The notes: a model not told the origin generated them from the letters alone. Shown: positions 52,350 through 61,241, counted from the stretch's first letter. The stretch is DNA of 64,000 bases from Campylobacter concisus (GCF_001298465.1 NZ_CP012541.1:992001-1056000), one strand, 5' to 3'. A program made the numbers and translations.

Positions 52350-54217
52350 TGTTTTAATGAAAGAAGGGTATCTAGCATTTGATCAACTGTCGTGATGATC
52401 TTTGCCGCTGCGCCGTAACTTGCTTGAAAACGGATCAAATTAGTAAGCTCTTCGTTCGTATCTACGCCACTTGTTGATTGAAATTCCTCTTCAGCTGTCT
52501 TTTGCAAAGACGTATTTGTATCGTGGATAGTATTATTCGCCTCTGTATCACTCGCCATATCAGTCGTAAGATAGCGGTAATATCCCTCGATCGTCTCATC
52601 TCTATCAAGCGCTATGCCACTTGAGTAAAAGGTCTGCTTTTGATACTGAAGCTGGATCATTTTATTTGCAACTTCATTATTTCCGATAACTGGCTTTGAG
52701 TAGGCACGAAGCTTTGTGTGGTCTTGGGTAAAATTTTGATTTATGCCGATACTATTTGAGTCAGTACCTGAAAAAAATCTATTTATGCCAACAGCGCCTG
52801 GGAAATTTGTACCGTGATCGACTATCGATATACTATAAAGCCCTTGAGCTTGTTTTGGAATGAGAGAAAATGTACCTTTTTTAGTATTTTTATCATAAAA
52901 ATATGATGCCTCGAAAAAGTCATCAACGTCATTTAGCATATTATTGTCTTTATTGTCATCTGAGTTTGAGTTAAAGTCTTTGACGATAGAGTTGCCATAT
53001 CTTGTATCATTCATCGTCGTCGTGCCATTTACATTTATAGTTTTTCTGGCCACGACATTGCCTTTGTTATCATAAACAATAGCTTCAAAACTTCCGTTTC
53101 TTATACTATTATCATGATTCATCAACGTTTTATCGCCTTCTAAATAACTTATCGGATCTGAGTTAGAAATTTCAACTGCGGATTCGGCATAGATATTATT
53201 TGTACTTGTTATCAAGGTTTTACTAAATGTATTTAGATTATCAATGTATTTTTGGATCGTTCCGTCGCTAAATTTATCATTATCTGACTCATAGTTTCTA
53301 CCCCTAAGATCAAGTGCAGCTCCGATTTTACCACCTGTAATCTTTTCCTCCATTGGGATTCTTCTGCCATCTTCTCTTTCATAATAAATTTTTGTATATC
53401 TTCCACTTTCAGTTGAACTCATAGAAATTTCATGAAAATTTACACCATCAACGATACTTACACCACCAATGTTTAGATTGTAGTATTTTCCTTGATCTGT
53501 TATTCCTGTATCTACCCTAGAATTGCTCTTTAGATCGCTTTTATAAACTGCCGTATTTACTAGCTTTGACATAGCAAGTTCTAATTCATCACGTTTATCA
53601 CGAAGATCATTTGCATTTATTTTTATACCTGCGTCTGCGCCTGATTCTATTCTTTGGATTTGCTTATTAATATTTGCTATTTGTCTGCCTAGCGAATTTA
53701 TCTCATTTATATTTATTTTTATCGTTTCATCAATCTTTTCATGCATATCATAAAGCATCTTTGATGAGCGGTTGATACTTGCAGTCAATACACTTGCTTT
53801 ATTTATCAAATTTACTTTCTGAGCACCAGCATTAGGGTTTGAAGCAAAGTTATTCCACGCGGAAAAATACTCCTGAATATCCTTTACCATTCCATTATCT
53901 TTTAGATCAGGAAAATATTTTGTAGCTTCTTGCAAAATTCTTTGTTTATAGGCCGTATTTTCTAAATTTGACGATGAGTATTTTAGTCTTGAGTAGGCAA
54001 ACTCATCATGAAGCCTTGTTATAGTATCTACTTGTGTGCCTGTGCCAACTCCGCCAGGGACTGTATTCATCGCTGGAGAAGCAGATTGGACAACACGCTG
54101 CCTTGTATAGTAGTTGCTATCGGCATTTGCGATATTATTTCCGGTTGTACTTATTTGAAGCTGGGCCGCATTTAGCCCCGAAACACCCGTGCCTAATGAC
54201 ATAAAAATATTAGCCAT
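52346..54217 (-). CDS. flgK: Flagellar hook-associated protein FlgK
   Basis: FlgK (HAP1) joins the hook to the filament. The 623-residue protein has the N-terminal rod/hook helix with LGTGVSGLNAAQLQISTTGNNIANADS, the shared start of axial flagellar proteins. It also has a C-terminal helix with GVDTNEELTNLIRFQASYGAAAKIITTVDQMLDTLL. The variable middle domain is long. It is secreted by the flagellar type III apparatus and escorted by the FlgN chaperone encoded just upstream. The spacing from flgN is 3 bp. Confidence 0.95.
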   Translation of the reverse strand: MANIFMSLGTGVSGLNAAQLQISTTGNNIANADSNYYTRQRVVQSASPAMNTVPGGVGTGTQVDTITRLHDEFAYSRLKYSSSNLENTAYKQRILQEATKYFPDLKDNGMVKDIQEYFSAWNNFASNPNAGAQKVNLINKASVLTASINRSSKMLYDMHEKIDETIKININEINSLGRQIANINKQIQRIESGADAGIKINANDLRDKRDELELAMSKLVNTAVYKSDLKSNSRVDTGITDQGKYYNLNIGGVSIVDGVNFHEISMSSTESGRYTKIYYEREDGRRIPMEEKITGGKIGAALDLRGRNYESDNDKFSDGTIQKYIDNLNTFSKTLITSTNNIYAESAVEISNSDPISYLEGDKTLMNHDNSIRNGSFEAIVYDNKGNVVARKTINVNGTTTMNDTRYGNSIVKDFNSNSDDNKDNNMLNDVDDFFEASYFYDKNTKKGTFSLIPKQAQGLYSISIVDHGTNFPGAVGINRFFSGTDSNSIGINQNFTQDHTKLRAYSKPVIGNNEVANKMIQLQYQKQTFYSSGIALDRDETIEGYYRYLTTDMASDTEANNTIHDTNTSLQKTAEEEFQSTSGVDTNEELTNLIRFQASYGAAAKIITTVDQMLDTLLSLKQ

Positions 54218-54220
54218 TTT

Positions 54221-54652
54221 TTAAACCCTTGATTTATAAAAATTATTATCTATGCTATTTCCATCTTGACCGTATTCACTTGCTTTAGTGCCAAAAATTT
54301 TTTCATTAAGTGAGTCAAAAAATTCTTTAACGGCAACAACATGCCTTGCATATTCTTTATTGACTTTATGTAAATTTTCAAGCTTTGAACGCATAAGTAC
54401 AAGCTTTGACTTCACTTCATCGTCTAAAACGCTAGCAAGTGTAGTCGTACCGCTCTCTTTTGATACCTTTAAAAGCTCTTTATCTAGTGCTCTTTTGGTA
54501 TCTTCAAATGCACGAACTAAGGCATTTTTTTTCTTTACACTCTCATCAACGCTTGAGTGCTTTGCCTCTTTTATATTTGCGATATCTTGTATGGTTAAAT
54601 TTATGAGCTCATCAAGCTCGCCTATAGCCTCGTCCAAAAGCTTTTTTATCAT
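54221..54652 (-). CDS. flgN: FlgN-family flagellar export chaperone
   Basis: FlgN chaperones bind the hook-associated proteins FlgK and FlgL before export. This 143-residue, almost wholly helical protein has the size and coiled-coil nature of the family (LDEAIGELDELINLTIQDIA at the start). Identification rests mainly on position between flgM and flgK, as in C. jejuni. Sequence similarity in this family is weak. It follows flgM by 13 bp. Confidence 0.78.
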   Translation of the reverse strand: MIKKLLDEAIGELDELINLTIQDIANIKEAKHSSVDESVKKKNALVRAFEDTKRALDKELLKVSKESGTTTLASVLDDEVKSKLVLMRSKLENLHKVNKEYARHVVAVKEFFDSLNEKIFGTKASEYGQDGNSIDNNFYKSRV

Positions 54653-54665
54653 TTAAATTCCTTAA

Positions 54666-54875
54666 TTACAGCAGCGCATCAGCCACAGCCCTAGCCGTTT
54701 TTGAGATATCAACCTGATAAGTGCCATTTGCTATGGCATCAGCTATCTCTTTTAGCTTTGCGTTTTCGTTTGTTCTTACTTCTTTACTCTGAGTTTCGAC
54801 CTTGGCATCGCTATTTTTATTTAGCGCATTTGCCTGAAAATTTGGTCTTTGGTTCAAAGGCCTTATCATATTCAT
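54666..54875 (-). CDS. flgM: Anti-sigma28 factor FlgM
   Basis: FlgM binds sigma28 (FliA) and holds late flagellar genes off until it is removed. At 69 residues it is small, as in other Campylobacter. The C-terminal half, KLKEIADAIANGTYQVDISKTARAVADALL-like, matches the sigma-binding helix; note IADAIANGTYQVD. An unusual sigma28-type promoter lies directly upstream (54905-54931), allowing feedback control. The start is supported by AAGAGG just upstream. Confidence 0.88.
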   Translation of the reverse strand: MNMIRPLNQRPNFQANALNKNSDAKVETQSKEVRTNENAKLKEIADAIANGTYQVDISKTARAVADALL

Positions 54876-54904
54876 ACCTCTTAAAATAAAATGTTTATAT
54901 CACT

Positions 54905-54931
54905 ACATCGGCAGAATATAAATTTACTTAA
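54905..54931 (-). promoter_or_regulatory. Sigma28 promoter of flgM-flgN-flgK
   Basis: On the minus strand TTAAGTAA (54924-54931) and GCCGATGT (54905-54912) are separated by 11 bases, the spacing and near consensus of TAAAGTTT-N11-GCCGATAA. It lies between flgJ and flgM, overlapping the flgJ stop. Confidence 0.75.
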
Positions 54932-55227
54932 GAGTCTCTCTTTAAAAAATCGTACAAAAGTTCTGAAAAACCAAGATTTCCACTCAATGCTTTACTCATT
55001 GCATCGTTATACATTGACCTATAAATGTCGCTACCAGCAGCTTTTGGATATAGCGAGTTGTGCTCATCTTCTTTTAAAGCAATATCAAGCACAGCCTTTA
55101 CCATATAAGCCTCAAATGCATCAGTTTGCTCTTTTAAAAGTGCATCTTGTTTAGCATTTGCATTTTTTATCTTATTTGTAGAAATTTCATTGTATGAATT
55201 TAGTGCTAAGGTGTTGTCTATTTGCAT
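54928..55227 (-). CDS. flgJ: FlgJ-like rod-binding protein (without muramidase domain)
   Basis: This 99-residue protein corresponds to the N-terminal rod-binding domain of FlgJ, with [21 protein letters not shown] and [17 protein letters not shown], and has no C-terminal peptidoglycan hydrolase domain. Splitting of the two FlgJ functions is usual in this group. The ATG abuts the flgI stop with a one-base overlap, and the gene ends just before the flgM promoter. It should scaffold rod assembly in the periplasm. Confidence 0.87.
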   Translation of the reverse strand: MQIDNTLALNSYNEISTNKIKNANAKQDALLKEQTDAFEAYMVKAVLDIALKEDEHNSLYPKAAGSDIYRSMYNDAMSKALSGNLGFSELLYDFLKRDS

Positions 55228-56279
55228 TATATTATCTCCAAATCAACTTGTATCGCACCAACTCGCTTTAAATTTTCAAGTATAGATATGATATCACTTG
55301 GTGTTGCCCCAAGCTTATTTAAAGCTCTTGTTACATTTGCAACGGTTGTTTTTTCACCTGAAATTTTAAGTAAATTTTGACTAGGTGCGACAGATGTATC
55401 GCTTCCTATATTTACATCATTTTGTGCTGCTTCATCGTAGCTATTTGGCTCTATTTTTATTGTGATTGCACCATGCGTTAAGACAACTGGGCTAACTACG
55501 GCATTTATGCCACTTACTATCGTGCCAGTTCTCTCATCAACTACTATCTTCTCATCTGGCTTATACTCCACATCAAGATCAAGCACAGCACTTGCAAGCT
55601 CGATAATACTAACATCATCTGGTTTTTTAACGATAACCGTTCTTGGATCGATCGCCTTTGCGGCATCATCAGAGATATTTGCATTTATAGCATTTTGGAT
55701 ATCAAGAGCGGTTTTAAAATTTGTATCTTTTAGGCTTAGTCTTATGCTATCTTGATTGTAAATATCATAAGTCACTTCTCGTTCAACCAAAGCTCCATTT
55801 AGGATAGAGCCAACGGTTGGGTGGTTGCCACCTGATCTACCCATGCTTTTTCCGCCGATGCTTAAAGCACCCTGAGCCAAAGCGTAAATATCACCATCAA
55901 CACCTTTTAGTGGCGTCATGAGAAGGGTGCCACCTTGCAAACTTTTTGCATCGCCGATAGATGAGATCACGACATCGAGTTTATCACCATGCCTTGCAAA
56001 TGCAGGAAGCTTGGCTGTTACCATAACAGCAGCTGCATTTTTTGACTTGATATCATCTGGGTTTATCTTTACGTTTACGCCTTGAAGCATGTTTGATAAA
56101 GACTGGATCGTAAATTTTGACGTTGAGCCATCACCTGTGCCGTTTAGTCCTACAACTAGGCCGTAGCCTATTAGCTGGTTATCCCTTACGCCAACGATGT
56201 TTGCAAGCTCTTTTATCTGCGTAGCAAAGGCTGAAGTAGCTATCACTGAAGCTGCTACAAAAGATAAAAATTTTTTCAT
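55227..56279 (-). CDS. flgI: Flagellar P-ring protein FlgI
   Basis: FlgI forms the P-ring around the flagellar rod in the periplasm. The 350-residue precursor has a signal peptide ([14 protein letters not shown], cleaved near residue 19). It has the conserved opening [22 protein letters not shown] and the closing [20 protein letters not shown] with [11 protein letters not shown] sigma54 promoter at 56316-56330 lies just upstream. It is followed immediately by flgJ. Confidence 0.96.
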   Translation of the reverse strand: MKKFLSFVAASVIATSAFATQIKELANIVGVRDNQLIGYGLVVGLNGTGDGSTSKFTIQSLSNMLQGVNVKINPDDIKSKNAAAVMVTAKLPAFARHGDKLDVVISSIGDAKSLQGGTLLMTPLKGVDGDIYALAQGALSIGGKSMGRSGGNHPTVGSILNGALVEREVTYDIYNQDSIRLSLKDTNFKTALDIQNAINANISDDAAKAIDPRTVIVKKPDDVSIIELASAVLDLDVEYKPDEKIVVDERTGTIVSGINAVVSPVVLTHGAITIKIEPNSYDEAAQNDVNIGSDTSVAPSQNLLKISGEKTTVANVTRALNKLGATPSDIISILENLKRVGAIQVDLEII

Positions 56280-56315
56280 ATTTTTTCCTAAAATTTAGCT
56301 ATTTTAGGTTTTTAA

Positions 56316-56330
56316 AGCAAAAGATGTTCC
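56316..56330 (-). promoter_or_regulatory. Sigma54 promoter of flgI-flgJ
   Basis: GGAACATCTTTTGCT on the minus strand has GG and GC separated by 10 bases and matches the GGAAC-N5-TTGCT form. It lies about 37 bp upstream of the flgI ATG, a normal leader length. Confidence 0.85.
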
Positions 56331-56348
56331 AAATTTTACTATAAATTT

Positions 56349-56915
56349 TTATTGAAAATAAGAGAGCGAAGTAGCTCCAAATTTTTTAAATTTTACAAGT
56401 TTATATGTAGAAATTTCATCGCAAAATTTAAAGTCGCTGTTGTGTTCAAAAACTATCATATAAATTTTCTCTTTTTTTAGCTGTGAGATTAAATTTACAA
56501 GCTTTTCGTAGATGCCATCAAAGCCAGCTCTTATGTCAAATGGGGGATCAAGATAGAGCAAGACCTTGCCACTTTGAGAATTTACAATATCGGGTAAAAC
56601 AGAAAAGGTATCGCCATTTATTGCTTTTAAATTTGAGCACTCTAGGCTAGCAAGATTGTTTTGTGTGATCTTAAAAGCGGCTCTATCTTTTTCAATAGCG
56701 ATAGCCTCACGTGCTCCGTTGCTAACGGCCTCGCTTGCCATCACGCCACTTCCACCAAAGCCCTCTATAAATGTAAGCGAGTAAATTTCATCTCTAATGA
56801 CGTTAAAGAAGGACTCTTTTACGATGCTTTTTGTGCTTCTAGTCGTGCTTAGGCTTGGCAGCTCAAGCCTTTTACCTTTAAATTTACCACTTGAGATTTT
56901 AGTGTAAAGCTTCAC
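56349..56915 (-). CDS. rsmD: 16S rRNA (guanine966-N2)-methyltransferase RsmD-like
   Basis: RsmD methylates G966 of 16S rRNA. The 188-residue protein has the family opening ISSGKFKGKRLELP and TRSTKSIVKESFFNVI. A degenerate SAM loop FIEGFGGSGVMASEA follows (EGFGGSG where many have DLFAGSG), then the catalytic DPPF at 123-126. The gene overlaps the downstream (in transcription, upstream) small ORF by 4 bp. The function is likely retained, although the SAM-binding Asp-Leu-Phe is changed to Glu-Gly-Phe. Confidence 0.88.
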   Translation of the reverse strand: MKLYTKISSGKFKGKRLELPSLSTTRSTKSIVKESFFNVIRDEIYSLTFIEGFGGSGVMASEAVSNGAREAIAIEKDRAAFKITQNNLASLECSNLKAINGDTFSVLPDIVNSQSGKVLLYLDPPFDIRAGFDGIYEKLVNLISQLKKEKIYMIVFEHNSDFKFCDEISTYKLVKFKKFGATSLSYFQ

Positions 56916-57256
56916 TGATTTACCCTTAGAATTTCAAGAAGATCGGCTTTAAATTTATCTATCAAAAGTGAAATTTTCTCCTCTAAGCCCTTTTCATTTT
57001 TAGCTTCATTTAGCTCATTTGCTTTTGAAATTTGCATAGCTGAGTAAAATTCTTCAAGCGTATCAAGAAGTGTTGTCTTGGTAAAAGGATGAGAAAGATG
57101 AGCATTTTTACCTATTATAAATAGCGGTTTTTTTGTCGCAATCTCGCGGTCACTCACTACAAAATCACAATCCTTATGATGAGCAGCCAAATTTCCACAA
57201 AAAAGCAGCAGTGTCTTTTGAAGTAAAATACACTCGCACTCAAATGAAATTTTCAT
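56912..57256 (-). CDS. Conserved hypothetical protein next to rsmD
   Basis: This 114-residue protein has no family I can name. It starts MKISFECECILLQKTLLLF and contains several cysteines near the N-terminus, VVSDREIATKKPLFIIGKNAHLSHP in the middle, and a charged helical C-terminus. Its stop overlaps the rsmD ATG by 4 bp, so the two are translated together. A similarly placed small gene occurs next to the flgI block in C. jejuni as I recall, suggesting it is a genuine conserved gene. Confidence 0.7.
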   Translation of the reverse strand: MKISFECECILLQKTLLLFCGNLAAHHKDCDFVVSDREIATKKPLFIIGKNAHLSHPFTKTTLLDTLEEFYSAMQISKANELNEAKNEKGLEEKISLLIDKFKADLLEILRVNQ

Positions 57257-57317
57257 ATCTCTTCCTATAAATTTTTGCTCGATTTTAGCCTAAATAATCA
57301 AAAATTTATATAAACAC

Positions 57318-57344
57318 TAAAGGATTTTAAAATTTTACCGATGT
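57318..57344 (+). promoter_or_regulatory. Sigma28 promoter of flaG-fliD-fliS
   Basis: TAAAGGAT (57318-57325) and ACCGATGT (57337-57344) are separated by 11 bases, close to TAAAGTTT-N11-GCCGATAA. It lies 33 bp before the flaG start. Confidence 0.75.
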
Positions 57345-57376
57345 AGAAGCTAACGTAAGTTTTAAGGAGTAAAACT

Positions 57377-57772
57377 ATGGAAATCTTTAAGGTAGCAGCA
57401 AATCAGGTGCTAGATACGAGCATGAGCACATCTGCTCAGCGTCAAATAGACAGCAGACCTATCGAGCATTCTGATGTTAAATTAAGTGCTGATAAAAACA
57501 ATGAAACAAAAGACATTAACGAGCTAGACGGACTTAGCAACGAAGAGCTTGCCAAAAGAACAAGAGAGGTCACTGACAGACTAAACTATCAAATGCAGCA
57601 GCTTGATACTAATGTAAGATTTGCTTACAATGAGAAGCTAAATTTAATGGTCGTGCAAGTAAAAGATGCTAAAACTGGAGAAGAGATAACACAACTTCCA
57701 AGCAAAGAAGCTATAAGAATAAGCGAGTATTTCAAAGAAAGTATCGGAATACTTTTTGACAAGGAGAGTTAA
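57377..57772 (+). CDS. flaG: FlaG family flagellar protein
   Basis: FlaG influences filament length in Campylobacter and other genera, though its mechanism is unclear. This 131-residue protein has the conserved C-terminal FlaG region, LNYQMQQLDTNVRFAYNEKLNLMVVQVKDAKTG-like, with LDTNVRFAYNEKLN and EEITQLPSKEAI recognisable near residues 77-112. The N-terminal half is polar and variable. AAGGAG precedes the ATG, and a sigma28 promoter lies upstream. Only 2 bases separate it from fliD. Confidence 0.9.
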   Translation: MEIFKVAANQVLDTSMSTSAQRQIDSRPIEHSDVKLSADKNNETKDINELDGLSNEELAKRTREVTDRLNYQMQQLDTNVRFAYNEKLNLMVVQVKDAKTGEEITQLPSKEAIRISEYFKESIGILFDKES

Positions 57773-57774
57773 AA

Positions 57775-59535
57775 ATGGCAGTAGGTAACGTAACAAATTT
57801 AGGCATCGGCACAAAAAATAGCGGACTAAATGATGATCTTATCAAAAAATTAAAAGAAGCAGATGAAGCAGGACAGATCAAGCCTTTAACAAAAAGGCTA
57901 GAAAGAAATGACCTAAAGCAAAAAGACCTTGCAGCGCTAAAAACTCTAGTTAGCAACGTAAACGTAAGTGGCAAAACACTTGGTGGAGAGGCACTTTATC
58001 TAAAAAGAACTACAAACAATGCTGGCAAAAGCGTAACAGCCTCAGCAGCAAATGGCGTTAGCGTTCAAAATTTTAGTATAGATGTGCAAAAACTTGCTCA
58101 AAAAGATACATTTCAAAGCTCAAATTTCAAAAACGCTTCAAACTTAGTAGGTGCGACAAGCAACGGCTCTTTTGATGTTGAGATCGATGGACAAAAATTT
58201 TCTATTAGCGTAACTAGATCAACCACATATCAAGATATTGTAGACAAGATAAATGATATTAGTCGTGGTAAATTGCAAGCTAGAATTTTAAATGTTGGCG
58301 GAGATAAGCCAAATCAAATCATGCTTCAATCAGGCAACACTGGCGCAACACAGACTATTAAATTTTCAAATGATACAGCTGGTGTTTTAGATAAACTTGG
58401 CTGGGATAGTACGCAGTTTCAAGATAAAGATGCAAATGGCACTCTGCTAACAAATCCTGATGGCACACCAAAGATGACATCAAATTTTGAAAAAAATAGA
58501 ATTTTAAAGGCACAAGATGCGGAATTTACATATAACGGAGTAAATGTAAAAAGAAGCAAAAATACCTTCAACGACTTAAGACCGGGAATTTCTATTACAT
58601 TAAATGAAACTGGCAAAACAAACGTGAGCGTCTCTCAAGATACAAAAGAGGTAATAAAAGCGGTTGAAGAATTTATCAAAGACTACAACCTAATGACCAT
58701 GAACCTTGGCATAGCTACAAAATATGACGAGGAAAAAGGAGCTGGCACTTTCCAAGGCGTTAGCGAAATTTCAAGCTTAAGATCAAACATTGGTCGTCTT
58801 GTAAATGGACAAGATAGCGAAGGCAAAGCATTAAGCAAATATGGCATAGTGCCTGATAAAGACGGACAGCTTCAGCTTGATCTAAATAAGCTAAATGCAG
58901 CTCTTAGCAAAGATCCTGAAGAGATTCAGAAATTTTTCATGGGATCAAGCAAGATCGAGCCAATAAGCTATATGGGAGCATCGACTGTTAGCTCTGGGGT
59001 ATTAGACATAAAAGCTGGTGATCTTACGATAAACGGTAAGTCGGTTACGTTCTCAACTACTGCCACAGCCACAGCCGAAGAGAACGCACTAAAACTTCAA
59101 CAAGCTATAAATGACGCTGGTATAACTGGAGTGACAGCCAGTCTTGATAACAGTGGCAAAAGAATCGTCTTAAAAAGAAGCGATGGCGAAAATATCGAGG
59201 TAAAAGGTAAAAATTCAGCCTTAACAGCTCTAGGTATGAATGAAGCTACCATAAATCCAGTAACCAAAAAGACAGATGGGCTATTTACAAAGCTAGCTAA
59301 AATGCTTGATGGTGTCGTTGGTAAAAAAGGCACAATGATCGCTATGCAAAATCAGTTAAAAGACGAGAATGAGTCGATCACAAAAAACAAAGAGAGCACA
59401 CAAAAGCTTTTAGATGAGAAATACACAACAATGCAAGAGCGTTTTATCAAGTATAACGCTATCATAGCAAGTTTAGAAAATCAGTTCTCAACACTAAAAT
59501 CAATGATCGATGCAGAGATAAATAGCAGAAAATAA
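57775..59535 (+). CDS. fliD: Flagellar filament cap protein FliD
   Basis: FliD (HAP2) forms the cap under which flagellin folds at the filament tip. The 586-residue protein has the FliD_N domain with LGIGTKNSGLNDDLIKKLKEAD and SVQNFSIDVQKLAQKDTFQS, and a FliD_C domain with NLMTMNLGIATKYDEEKGAG. It ends in the C-terminal helix with KYNAIIASLENQFSTLKSMID. A flagellin IN-motif region is present. The gene is in the flaG-fliD-fliS operon and its product is a known surface antigen in the genus. Confidence 0.95.
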   Translation: MAVGNVTNLGIGTKNSGLNDDLIKKLKEADEAGQIKPLTKRLERNDLKQKDLAALKTLVSNVNVSGKTLGGEALYLKRTTNNAGKSVTASAANGVSVQNFSIDVQKLAQKDTFQSSNFKNASNLVGATSNGSFDVEIDGQKFSISVTRSTTYQDIVDKINDISRGKLQARILNVGGDKPNQIMLQSGNTGATQTIKFSNDTAGVLDKLGWDSTQFQDKDANGTLLTNPDGTPKMTSNFEKNRILKAQDAEFTYNGVNVKRSKNTFNDLRPGISITLNETGKTNVSVSQDTKEVIKAVEEFIKDYNLMTMNLGIATKYDEEKGAGTFQGVSEISSLRSNIGRLVNGQDSEGKALSKYGIVPDKDGQLQLDLNKLNAALSKDPEEIQKFFMGSSKIEPISYMGASTVSSGVLDIKAGDLTINGKSVTFSTTATATAEENALKLQQAINDAGITGVTASLDNSGKRIVLKRSDGENIEVKGKNSALTALGMNEATINPVTKKTDGLFTKLAKMLDGVVGKKGTMIAMQNQLKDENESITKNKESTQKLLDEKYTTMQERFIKYNAIIASLENQFSTLKSMIDAEINSRK

Positions 59536-59544
59536 GAGAGAAAG

Positions 59545-59916
59545 ATGAATCAAAGTGTATATAGTGCATACGCACAGTCTAGTTTTGGGGGCATTGAGTC
59601 CCCAACTAAATTAATAGAAATGCTTTATGACGGGATTTTAAAATTTATATTTCGTACAAAAAAGGCGATAGAAGCTGGAGATATAGAGAAAAAAGTTTAT
59701 TATATTAATAGGACAAACGCTATTTTTGTTGAGCTTTTAAATTCGCTTGATTATTCTCAAGGCGACGTAGCCCACTATCTTAGCGGCCTTTATACAAGAC
59801 AGATGCAGCTTCTTGCCATGGCAAATATACAAAACGATATCGCAGCTTTAAACGAAGTAACCAATGTTGTAAAGCAACTATCTGAAGCATGGAGAGAGGT
59901 CACTTCAGGTGAATAG
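59545..59916 (+). CDS. fliS: Flagellin export chaperone FliS
   Basis: FliS binds the C-terminus of flagellin and prevents early polymerisation before export. The 123-residue protein opens YSAYAQSSFGGIESPTKLIE and has MLYDGILKFIFRTKKAIEAG, both standard for FliS, with the four-helix fold expected. It is 9 bp downstream of fliD, with AGAGAGAA acting as a weak ribosome-binding site. It overlaps the next small ORF by 8 bp. Confidence 0.95.
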   Translation: MNQSVYSAYAQSSFGGIESPTKLIEMLYDGILKFIFRTKKAIEAGDIEKKVYYINRTNAIFVELLNSLDYSQGDVAHYLSGLYTRQMQLLAMANIQNDIAALNEVTNVVKQLSEAWREVTSGE

Positions 59917-60136
59917 TTGGATCAATGAATTTAAATTAGCATTGATAAACGAAGACACAGGCAAGATAGCTGCATTATCACAAAATTTTAGTGAGGATAT
60001 GTTTACGAGCCTAGCTCTAGCACAAGAAGCACAAGCACTAATTGGTGGAGCAATAGAGCTTTTAAAAAGCAAGTCTTCACATATTCAAAATGAGCTTATA
60101 AAACTACAAAAAGCTCAAAAATACGTAACAAACTAA
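59909..60136 (+). CDS. FliT-position small helical protein
   Basis: This 75-residue helical protein follows fliS with an 8-bp overlap, where FliT, the FliD chaperone, is encoded in many bacteria. The sequence is Glu, Lys, Leu and Gln-rich and would form two helices, but it has no diagnostic motif. A role as a FliD or FliS partner is plausible from position only. A spurious ORF is unlikely, since its overlap with fliS suggests translational coupling. Converging rnpB follows. Confidence 0.6.
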   Translation: MNSWINEFKLALINEDTGKIAALSQNFSEDMFTSLALAQEAQALIGGAIELLKSKSSHIQNELIKLQKAQKYVTN

Positions 60137-60156
60137 TCAATTTTTATAAATTTAAA

Positions 60157-60480
60157 GGCACGGCGTTAAGCCGAGTTCTGTCTTGAGCGATCATTTATCT
60201 ACGCTTGCTTTTACAAACAAGCTCTAGCGAAGGGTTTTAATATAAGACCAAAACCATCCCTTCTTGCTGCAGGTTGGGTTTATATGGCCACGCAAGTTAC
60301 CAAGCGTGCCGGTGGGCTCTTACTCCGCCGTTTCACCTTTACCGCCGAAGCGGAAGTCTACTTTCTGTTACACTATCCCTTAGGTTTCCCTAGCCATCCG
60401 TTAGATGGAACCTTGTCTTATCGCAGCTCGGACTTTCCTCTTTTGCAAAAACAAAAGCGATCGCTTACCGTGCCAGAGCG
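60157..60480 (-). ncRNA. rnpB: RNase P RNA
   Basis: On the minus strand this segment contains the universally conserved GAGGAAAGUCCGAGCU near the 5' end and the P4-strand partner ACAGAACUCGGCUUA-like region near the 3' end. GGCACGG at the 5' end pairs with CCGUGCC at the 3' end to form P1. GAGUAAGAGCCCACCGG and CAAACCC-like ACCCAACCUGCAGCAAG are also typical bacterial type A RNA segments. RNase P RNA cuts tRNA 5' leaders. A TATAAT box (60483-60488) marks its promoter. The end positions are approximate. Confidence 0.95.
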
Positions 60481-60482
60481 AA

Positions 60483-60488
60483 ATTATA
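60483..60488 (-). promoter_or_regulatory. -10 element of rnpB
   Basis: TATAAT on the minus strand, in the context CCGCTATAATTTCG, ends just 3 bases from the conserved 5' P1 strand of RNase P RNA, so transcription should begin near 60476-60478. Confidence 0.65.
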
Positions 60489-60623
60489 GCGGCTTTGGCT
60501 TAAATTTCTAGCTTTAAAAGCTTTAGACTTTTAACTTTATGTTTTTTATTTACAAGGTAGATTCGCAGGCAGATAGAGTGCTTTGAGTAAATATTTAGCA
60601 CAAAGAACGTATAAAATTTTATC

Positions 60624-61241
60624 TCAAAGCGCGATAAACTCAGCATTATTTATAGGTCGCAAATCGTATAAGTTCCCAAATTTCTCCATTATCTCGTACG
60701 TGGCCTGCGTAAAAGGCTCGCAGCCAAAGTGCGGCACGACGCAAAAATTAACTAAATTTAACCCCGTAAAATCGCTCATATTTGGGCTATTTTCATCCAT
60801 TAGCGTAGCATATCTAGTATCTGGTGCGGCCACGATCGCTCCCGCCGACTCACCGATATAAATTTTGCCCGCTTTGACTGCATTTTTTATAGCTTGCCAG
60901 ACGCGCGATTTTCGTAGCTCGTTAAGCAGATAAAACGTATTTCCACCGCTAACGTAAATGATATCGCACTGACTAATGGCAGATAAAATTTCATCTTCAC
61001 AAGATGGCTCATCTTGGCTAGATACTAGCGCTGCCGAATCCTTGGCGCAAGAGACGTCAAGGCGTCTTAGCTTCGCACCAAAATTTTCTAAAATCTCCAC
61101 CGCTTCATCTACGTAAAAATTTACCTCTTCAAATTTTGCTGCCGTATCGATAAAAACAATATCTTTGCCTTGAAAATTTACCACTTCATCAATCTTGCTC
61201 GCAATCTCCGCAAAATAAGAGCAAAGAAAAATATTCGCCAT
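60624..61241 (-). CDS. Peptidase S51 family protein (PepE-like dipeptidase)
   Basis: This protein resembles peptidase E, an aspartyl dipeptidase or cyanophycinase-type serine hydrolase. With the start at ATG 61241, supported by an AAAGGA ribosome-binding site 6 bases upstream, it has about 205 residues. The nucleophile serine is in the GESAGAIVAAPDTRYA segment, and YVSGGNTFYLLNEL near residue 90 is also typical. The in-frame ATG at 61277 has no site. Codon use is GC-richer than that of most neighbours. Confidence 0.85.
   Translation of the reverse strand: MANIFLCSYFAEIASKIDEVVNFQGKDIVFIDTAAKFEEVNFYVDEAVEILENFGAKLRRLDVSCAKDSAALVSSQDEPSCEDEILSAISQCDIIYVSGGNTFYLLNELRKSRVWQAIKNAVKAGKIYIGESAGAIVAAPDTRYATLMDENSPNMSDFTGLNLVNFCVVPHFGCEPFTQATYEIMEKFGNLYDLRPINNAEFIAL

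Noticed and set aside
60284-60511. 75-codon plus-strand ORF antisense to rnpB
   Set aside because: It is the complement of the highly structured RNase P RNA, so the open frame is a by-product.
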